A DNA stretch of 64,000 nucleotides from Novilysobacter selenitireducens (GTDB lineage Bacteria > Pseudomonadota > Gammaproteobacteria > Xanthomonadales > Xanthomonadaceae). The stretch is taken from assembly GCF_020026895.1 (NCBI RefSeq), contig NZ_JAINZW010000005.1, forward strand, positions 124,001 through 188,000, given 5' to 3'. The translations under genes were made by a program, and so were the position numbers. Below the pieces are notes generated by a model. It had not been told where the DNA came from and did not search any database. It saw nothing but the letters and a program-made list of their open reading frames with translations. Shown here piece by piece: positions 59,408 through 64,000 of this stretch. Within the stretch, counting starts at the first letter, position 1. Every line of letters starts with the position of its first letter.

Positions 59408-59890
59408 TCAATCACGGAAGTTGTCGAACTGCAGCGGCCGCTCGAACTCGCCCGCCTTCAGCAGCGCGATGGCCGACTGCAGGTCGTCGCGCTTCTTGCC
59501 GTTGACGCGCAGCTTGTCGCCGTTGATCTGCGTGTCGACCTTGAGCTTGGCGTCCTTGATCGCGCCCTGGATCTTCTTGGCCAGCTCGCGCTCGATGCCC
59601 TGCTTGACGGTGATGGACTGGCGCGCGCCGGCCAGGTTGCTTTCGACCTCTCCGAACTCAAGGCAGCGCGCGTCGATGCCGCGGGCGATCAGGCGCCCGC
59701 GCAGGATGTCCTCCATCTGCTTGAGCTGGAAGTCGCTGGGCGCGGACTGCTTGATGGTCGCGTCGTCGAGTTCGAACTTCGCGTCCACGCCCTTGAAGTC
59801 GAAGCGCGTGGACAGCTCGCGGTTGGCCTGGTCGACGGCGTTGGTCAGTTCGTGGCGGTCGACTTCCGAGACGATGTCGAAGGAGGGCAT
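59408..59890 (-). CDS. yajQ: YajQ-family nucleotide-binding protein
   Basis: A 160-residue protein with the complete family pattern: MPSFDIVSEVDRHELTNAVDQ, RFDFKGVDAKFEL, GARQSITVKQGIERELAKKIQ and the closing RPLQFDNFRD. In Xanthomonas campestris a YajQ protein binds cyclic di-GMP and controls virulence genes (established). Just downstream of the stop a 17-bp unit (CACGGCTGCTCTCAAT) is tandemly repeated. Confidence 0.95.
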   Translation of the reverse strand: MPSFDIVSEVDRHELTNAVDQANRELSTRFDFKGVDAKFELDDATIKQSAPSDFQLKQMEDILRGRLIARGIDARCLEFGEVESNLAGARQSITVKQGIERELAKKIQGAIKDAKLKVDTQINGDKLRVNGKKRDDLQSAIALLKAGEFERPLQFDNFRD

Positions 59891-59984
59891 GGCAGGGCTC
59901 CGCGGAAAACGGGAAGCCTACCGCGAGCGGTGCGTGCCGGCAGCCCGTGGCGCCGCGAGGGCCGTCACCGCGACGGGCGCGCGA

Positions 59985-60611
59985 TCAACTCCAGCGCCGG
60001 GGCGCCGGTATCGGACGGTCGGTGGGGGGCAGCCGGCGCAGCCGCACGCGCACCGTTCCGGCCGGCGGCGCGGGGTGCGGACGGGACGCCGGCTCGGCCT
60101 GCACCCGGCCTGCCGCGACGCCGCGCGACAGCAGCGCCAACCGGAACGCCTGCGCCTGTTGCAGCGACGACGGCGAACTCGAAGGCGTGGATGCGGCCGG
60201 TGCCTCCTCGACACTGATCGTCAGCCGCCAGTCGCGTTCGGCGTCCAGAAGCCGGGCCAGCGCGTCCAACTGTTTCGCAGCTTCCGCCGGCAGTTCCCCC
60301 GAGCCGGTGTTCGCGGGGAGGGTCAGGGTGGCGTCCGCCCCCTGCGCCAAGGCTTGGCGCCACTGCGACTCGGGCGCGGCGTCGGCCACGGGCGCGGTGC
60401 CGGGCCGGGTGACGTCGGCGGTCGTCAGCGCGGCGTCGTCCGGGCCGCGGGTCGTGACCGGCGGCGCGGCCGCTGGCGGGTCTTGCGCCCCGGGCAGCGG
60501 GGGACGCTCGCAGCCCGCGGGCAGCGCCAGCACGAGCAGCGCGATCGACACGATCAGCCCCCTGCCGCCTCGACCGACAGGCGGGACGGCGGTACCGGAT
60601 TGGCACGGCAT
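59985..60611 (-). CDS. hypothetical envelope protein, OmpA-like C-terminus
   Basis: A 208-residue protein. A hydrophobic segment ending in ALPAGCE is a lipobox-like site with Pro at -3, so lipidation is uncertain. A Pro/Ala/Thr linker leads to a region (about 95-190) that follows the OmpA/MotB pattern: TLTLPANTGSGELPAEAAKQLDALARLL, DWRLTISVE, QAQAFRLALLSRGVAAGRV. Peptidoglycan binding is inference. Confidence 0.65.
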   Translation of the reverse strand: MPCQSGTAVPPVGRGGRGLIVSIALLVLALPAGCERPPLPGAQDPPAAAPPVTTRGPDDAALTTADVTRPGTAPVADAAPESQWRQALAQGADATLTLPANTGSGELPAEAAKQLDALARLLDAERDWRLTISVEEAPAASTPSSSPSSLQQAQAFRLALLSRGVAAGRVQAEPASRPHPAPPAGTVRVRLRRLPPTDRPIPAPRRWS

Positions 60612-60742
60612 GCGGGTCCCCGGGGTGCGGCGGGCGGGATGGGCTTATCGAGGCGTACGCAAAAAGGCGACGGGACCAGCCGCGCCCCGCTGCGCCGCGA
60701 CGCCGACGGGTAAGCTGCCGGCCCGCCCCGACGACCGCGCCG

Positions 60743-61276
60743 ATGCCCCTGCTGCTCCTGCCCCTGTTGTTGCTCGCGCTGGTCGCGTTGTGGGCGTGCC
60801 TGCTGCCATTGGCGCTGCTCAACCGGTACCGCCGCGGGCGCGCGCGCCGTCGCGCGGTGGGCTGGGTCGTCGGCGGCAACGCCTGGCTGCTGGCGGGCGC
60901 GGCCGTGCTGTTCCTCGCCGGCGGCCTGGTCCTGGGGCTGTGGCACCCGCTGGCACCGGCGGAGGCGGCCATCGGCCTGCTGTGTGGCATGGCGCTGGGC
61001 TGGCTGGGCTTGCGGTTGACGCGGTTCGAGGTCACGCCGCGGGGCTTCATGTACACCGCCAACCGCTGGCTGGTGCTCGGCCTGACCGTGCTGGTAGCAA
61101 CGCGACTCGCGCTGGCGCTGTGGCAGGGCTGGCGTCTGTGGCAGGCGGATGCGGCCACCACGCAATGGGTGGACGCGCAGGCCGGGCTGCTGCTGGCCGG
61201 CGGGCTGCTGATCGGCCACTACCTGGCCTATACCTGGGGCCTGCGGCAACGGCTGCGGCGGGGATGGATGCGATGA
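60743..61276 (+). CDS. DUF1453-like membrane protein
   Basis: A 177-residue membrane protein with about five helices. The RYRRGRARRRAVGW and WLGLRLTRFEVTPRGFMYTANRWLVLGLTVLVATR blocks match DUF1453/CcdC-type proteins seen in xanthomonads. Function unknown. Its stop overlaps the EamA gene start (ATGA). Confidence 0.78.
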   Translation: MPLLLLPLLLLALVALWACLLPLALLNRYRRGRARRRAVGWVVGGNAWLLAGAAVLFLAGGLVLGLWHPLAPAEAAIGLLCGMALGWLGLRLTRFEVTPRGFMYTANRWLVLGLTVLVATRLALALWQGWRLWQADAATTQWVDAQAGLLLAGGLLIGHYLAYTWGLRQRLRRGWMR

Positions 61277-62169
61277 CAACGACGACGACACCCGCCATGT
61301 CGCTCAATGCCCGCGCCGTGCTGGCGATGGCGCTGGCGGTGGGCTGCTTTTCGCTGATGGACGCGGGGCTGAAGCTGCTGACGGCGCAGTACCCGCCGCT
61401 GCAGGTGGCCGCGTTGCGCGGCGCGGCGTCGCTGCCGCTGGTCCTGGCTTGGGCGCTGGCGACCGCGCCGGCGATCACGCTGGTGCGCGTGCGCTGGCCG
61501 CTGCAGCTGATGCGCGGCGGGCTGGGCGTGGTGATGATGATCGCCTTCGTGTACGCGCTGCAGACGCTGCCGCTGTCGACCGCCTACACGATCTTCTTCG
61601 TCGCGCCGCTGCTGATCACGGCGCTGTCGGTGCCGATCCTGCGCGAGCGCGTCGGCCCGCGTCGCTGGACGGCCATTGTGCTGGGCCTGGTCGGCGTGCT
61701 GGTGGTGCTGCGGCCGACCGGCGAGGGCATGTTCACGCTCGCAGGCCTGGCGGTGCTGGCGGCGGCCACGGCCTACGCGGTGTCGGCAATCGGCGTGCGA
61801 GTGCTGGCGCGCACCGACAACGTGCAGTCGATGATGGTCTGGTTCCTGGTGGTGATCGCGCTGGGCGCGGGCGCACTGGCGTGGCCCGGCTGGGTGCCCC
61901 TGCGCTGGGCCGATGGCTGGCTGATCGCGGGTGTCGGCGTGATGGGCGCGCTCGGCCAGTACGCCATCACCGAGGCCTTCCGCATCGGCGAAGCGTCGCT
62001 GGTGGCACCGATCGAATACACCGCGCTGGTGTGGGGCGTCGGCCTGGACGTGGCGCTGTGGGGCGTGCTCCCCGACAGCGTGACCTGGCTGGGCGCGGCG
62101 ATCATCGTCGCCAGTGGCCTGTACCTGCTGCGACGCGAACGCCTGCACGTGGAATCCGAGCATCCCTGA
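61273..62169 (+). CDS. EamA-family (DMT) transporter
   Basis: A 298-residue inner-membrane protein with ten helices in two five-helix EamA repeats. The usual signatures are present: LRGAASLPLVLAWAL, ALQTLPLSTAYTIFFVAPLLITALS (repeat 1) and TEAFRIGEASLVAPIEYTALVWGVGLDV (repeat 2). It probably exports a metabolite; S-adenosylmethionine or amino acids are typical for this branch. Coupled to the DUF1453 gene. Confidence 0.9.
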   Translation: MTTTTTPAMSLNARAVLAMALAVGCFSLMDAGLKLLTAQYPPLQVAALRGAASLPLVLAWALATAPAITLVRVRWPLQLMRGGLGVVMMIAFVYALQTLPLSTAYTIFFVAPLLITALSVPILRERVGPRRWTAIVLGLVGVLVVLRPTGEGMFTLAGLAVLAAATAYAVSAIGVRVLARTDNVQSMMVWFLVVIALGAGALAWPGWVPLRWADGWLIAGVGVMGALGQYAITEAFRIGEASLVAPIEYTALVWGVGLDVALWGVLPDSVTWLGAAIIVASGLYLLRRERLHVESEHP

Positions 62170-62248
62170 CCGGTTGCGGCACCAGAATCCGTACCTCGTG
62201 GCCACCGGGCCGGAAGCGCATGATCGGGCTCCCGCCCGGAGACCGCCC

Positions 62249-62674
62249 ATGCGCGCCACCTCCTGTCTCGCCGCCGCGGCCGCGCTGGCCTGCGGCGCTG
62301 CAACCGCGCAACCCCGTGACGGCATCCCGCCGTGGGACGTCGAAGCCCGCATCCTCGCCGCCGGCTATACCCGCGTGGACGACCTGAAACTCGACGGCGG
62401 CCTCTGGGAGGCGGACGCCCGCACCCGCGACGGCCGCTGGGTCGACGTCCGCGTCCACCCGGTCAGCGGCAAGGTCTATGTCGAAACCACCGTCTCCCGG
62501 CTGGAAGCGCAGGATGTCGAGGACCGGCTGCTGGAGGCCGGTTACAGCCGCATCCACGACGTCGAGTTCGACGACGGCGTGTGGAAGGCCGACGCGATCA
62601 GCTGGGCCGGCGTCAGGGTCGAAGTCGTGCTGGACCCCGACACCGGCAGCATCGTGTCCGAGCACGAGGACTGA
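62249..62674 (+). CDS. secreted protein with tandem PepSY-like domains
   Basis: A 141-residue protein with a signal peptide (about 1-21, AATAQP) and two similar PepSY-type units (about 28-80 and 85-138): WDVEARILAAGYTRVDDLKLDGGLWEADA and QDVEDRLLEAGYSRIHDVEFDDGVWKADA. PepSY domains inhibit or chaperone envelope proteases. It converges on the OmpW gene, with that gene's terminator between. Confidence 0.85.
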   Translation: MRATSCLAAAAALACGAATAQPRDGIPPWDVEARILAAGYTRVDDLKLDGGLWEADARTRDGRWVDVRVHPVSGKVYVETTVSRLEAQDVEDRLLEAGYSRIHDVEFDDGVWKADAISWAGVRVEVVLDPDTGSIVSEHED

Positions 62675-62711
62675 CGGTCGCAACGCCGCGCGGATACATT
62701 CCGGAGGCGGA

Positions 62712-62742
62712 TAAAAAAGAACGGGCCCCCGAAGGAGCCCGT
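62712..62742 (-). terminator. intrinsic terminator for the ompW-like gene
   Basis: A stem of ACGGGC/GCCCGT (62721-62726 with 62737-62742), extended by two G-C pairs after one mismatch, is followed on the minus strand by a run of six T. It fits the end of the OmpW-like gene. Confidence 0.85.
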
Positions 62743-62774
62743 CCGTGTTGCAGCAGCGGGTTGAGCGATGCGCG

Positions 62775-63422
62775 TCAGAAGCGCGCGCCCACACCCACGC
62801 CGAGGATGACCGGGTCGAGTTCGGCCTCGCCGGCCGTGACGCCGTCGAGCTTCACGTCCGAGTCGCCCTGCAGGTAGCGCACGTCGGCGCGCGCGAACCA
62901 CGTCGGGTTGATGTTGACGTCGACGCCGGCGGTCGCCATCGCGCCCTTGGCGGTTTCCACGCCAATGCGCTGGCCGGCCAGTGCGCCGCTCGGCTCGGCG
63001 GTCTCGCCGTCAAAGTTCTGCTCGTAGTAGCCCAGGCCCACGAACGGGCGGACCGTGCTGTCGGCCTGGCGGAAGTGGTACTGGCCACTCACTGCGTAGG
63101 GCTGCGCGTCGACGCTGCCCAGCTTCTGGCCTTCGCCATCGCGTACGCGGTGGCTGAACTTGTCGGCCGCGCCCCAGGCTTCGACCGCGATGTTGTCGTT
63201 GATGTAGTAGCTCGCGCTCAGCGTGCCGGCGCCATCGCCGTCCAGCTGGGTGCGGGCACCGTCGATTTCGGGGTTGCGGGTGGGCTCGGACAGGGCATAG
63301 CCGCCGACCACGGCAAAGCGCTTGCCGCTGGCGGTATCGGTGGAGGCGTCCTGCGCGAAGGCGGCCGGGGTGATGGCCAGGGTGCCCAACAGGGCCAGGG
63401 TCAAATGACGAATGCGGATCAT
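62775..63422 (-). CDS. ompW: OmpW-family outer-membrane protein
   Basis: A 215-residue beta-barrel with a signal peptide (about 1-23, PAAFAQ). The eight-strand OmpW pattern is visible: SASYYINDNIAVEAWGA, PYAVSGQYHF, RPFVGLGYYEQNF and the final LDPVILGVGVGARF ending in Phe, the BAM signal. OmpW proteins pass small hydrophobic compounds. GAGGAG precedes the ATG. Confidence 0.9.
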   Translation of the reverse strand: MIRIRHLTLALLGTLAITPAAFAQDASTDTASGKRFAVVGGYALSEPTRNPEIDGARTQLDGDGAGTLSASYYINDNIAVEAWGAADKFSHRVRDGEGQKLGSVDAQPYAVSGQYHFRQADSTVRPFVGLGYYEQNFDGETAEPSGALAGQRIGVETAKGAMATAGVDVNINPTWFARADVRYLQGDSDVKLDGVTAGEAELDPVILGVGVGARF

Positions 63423-63958
63423 GGAGAGAACTCCTCGTTCTAATGTGTGCGCCGACCGCGTGGGGAAATGGGGTGTGCGGGCGACGCGACGCACGCTATC
63501 GCCGTGAAAATGAATCGCGTTTTGCCCAGGCGCAGGTCCGCGATGCCGGCATCGGCCGGTGCCCACCGGCGCACCGGGTGAGGCGCCACTACCGGATGGC
63601 GATGAACCTGCGTTGAGCGGTTCCGCGGGGCCGTCGCGGCCATGCGCAGCCGGGCGGCCGGAGCGGCGTGAGGGGTCCGTCAAAGGCCCCCGCGAGAGCG
63701 CCCAACCGCGCGGCGCGGCCGGGGCGGGACGCCGAACACGGGCCACTCGACCGGTGGCTGAACATCCGCAGGCGCATGGGTCGCGGTCGACGCCATGGAG
63801 CGCTTGTCCGGGCGAACGCGCAGCACGGGTTCGCCTGCAACGGCGACTGAATCCCGCGGTCGGCCGGTGTGGCCGGGTGGACGTCGGCGGCTTGCGCGAT
63901 TGGCGCAGTCATCCCGCACCGGCCACAATACGGGTTTCGCGCATGGCGGAGCCCCACG
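63423..63958. other. 536-bp gap without a recognised gene
   Basis: Open frames exist on both strands but have the codon composition of shadows (Arg/Pro/Ala runs, no motif). It is expected to hold the ompW promoter (minus) and the promoter of the lipoyl-subunit gene (plus); neither can be placed by eye. GGAG at 63948-63951 is the ribosome-binding site of the next gene. Confidence 0.4.
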
Positions 63959-64000
63959 ATGGCTGAGTTGAAGGAAGCACGCGTCCCGGATATCGGAGAC
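63959..64000 (+). CDS. lipoyl-domain dehydrogenase subunit, 5' end only (E2 of pyruvate dehydrogenase likely)
   Basis: Only 14 codons are present, reading MAELKEARVPDIGD. The VPDIGD motif near the N-terminus is the hallmark of lipoyl domains in dihydrolipoamide acetyltransferase (aceF) and in the lipoyl-fused dihydrolipoamide dehydrogenase of xanthomonads; the two cannot be separated from this fragment. GGAG lies 7 nt before the ATG. The gene continues past the window. Confidence 0.75.
   Translation, partial: MAELKEARVPDIGD

Noticed and set aside
63559-63957. Open frames on both strands before the lipoyl-subunit gene
   Set aside because: Overlapping frames on both strands, Arg/Pro/Ala composition, no motif and no ribosome-binding site.

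Overview
The window is about 64 kb of GC-rich DNA with very strong G/C third-codon preference. Gene content points to the Xanthomonadaceae/Lysobacteraceae (Lysobacter/Luteimonas-like Gammaproteobacteria): a split B12-dependent ribonucleotide reductase, DUF3247, DUF1415, YajQ, PhoP/PhoQ with a PepSY partner, short intergenic palindromes typical of xanthomonads, and a terminal gene that looks like a lipoyl subunit of pyruvate dehydrogenase. No rRNA, tRNA, CRISPR array, prophage or classical IS was seen. Genus is inference; no search was run.

Layout. 0-3 kb: an envelope-stress group on the minus strand (holin-like/YqjE-type and YqjD/DUF883-type membrane proteins, Do-family protease). 3-7.4 kb: a consensus-like promoter, a candidate NrdR box and a 300-nt leader, then nrdJa, a Lys/Ala-rich histone-H1-like gene and nrdJb, whose Cys-rich tail completes the reductase. 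7.4-11 kb: an accessory patch with a lower-GC hypothetical gene, a REP-associated tyrosine transposase (RAYT) between 88-bp palindromic repeats plus a deleted sister copy, an RDD protein and a TPR protein. 11-28 kb: envelope and housekeeping genes (YehS, ECF sigma with a membrane tail, L,D-transpeptidase, thioredoxin, Apt, M15 peptidase, an amino-acid permease interrupted by an in-frame TGA and coupled to a lipoprotein methyltransferase, Hsp20, AmiD-like amidase, EF-hand proteins, aldose dehydrogenase).

28-38 kb: small secreted proteins, GFA and GNAT proteins, dusA coupled to an arginine-deiminase-related hydrolase, PepSY-PhoP-PhoQ, MtfA, and a DhaL-DegV fusion resembling FakA and FakB in one chain. 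38-43.4 kb: DUF3247, DUF6122, host-attachment and SemiSWEET proteins, then the two-gene NHEJ system ku-ligD. 44-47 kb: M23 peptidase, KTSC protein, and an ECF sigma/putative anti-sigma pair divergent from a DUF6249-like protein. 47-51.5 kb: tesA divergent from ybbA-ybbP. 51.5-55.6 kb: a soluble hybrid histidine kinase and a fasciclin lipoprotein. 55.8-62.7 kb: TspO-like protein, rsmC-rsuA, DUF1415, yajQ, an EamA transporter and a PepSY protein. 62.8-64 kb: an OmpW-like porin and the first codons of a lipoyl-bearing dehydrogenase subunit.

A recurring theme is dispersed palindromic DNA. Three repeat families lie between genes, and in four places a repeat supplies the stop codon of the preceding gene. 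Strongest leads: the RAYT/repeat array with a microhomology deletion, the nrdJa/H1-like/nrdJb arrangement with an A9 tract before the catalytic tail, the sigma-membrane fusion, the lipoprotein methyltransferase coupled to a nonsense-bearing permease, and a pair of paralogous secreted proteins of unknown function.
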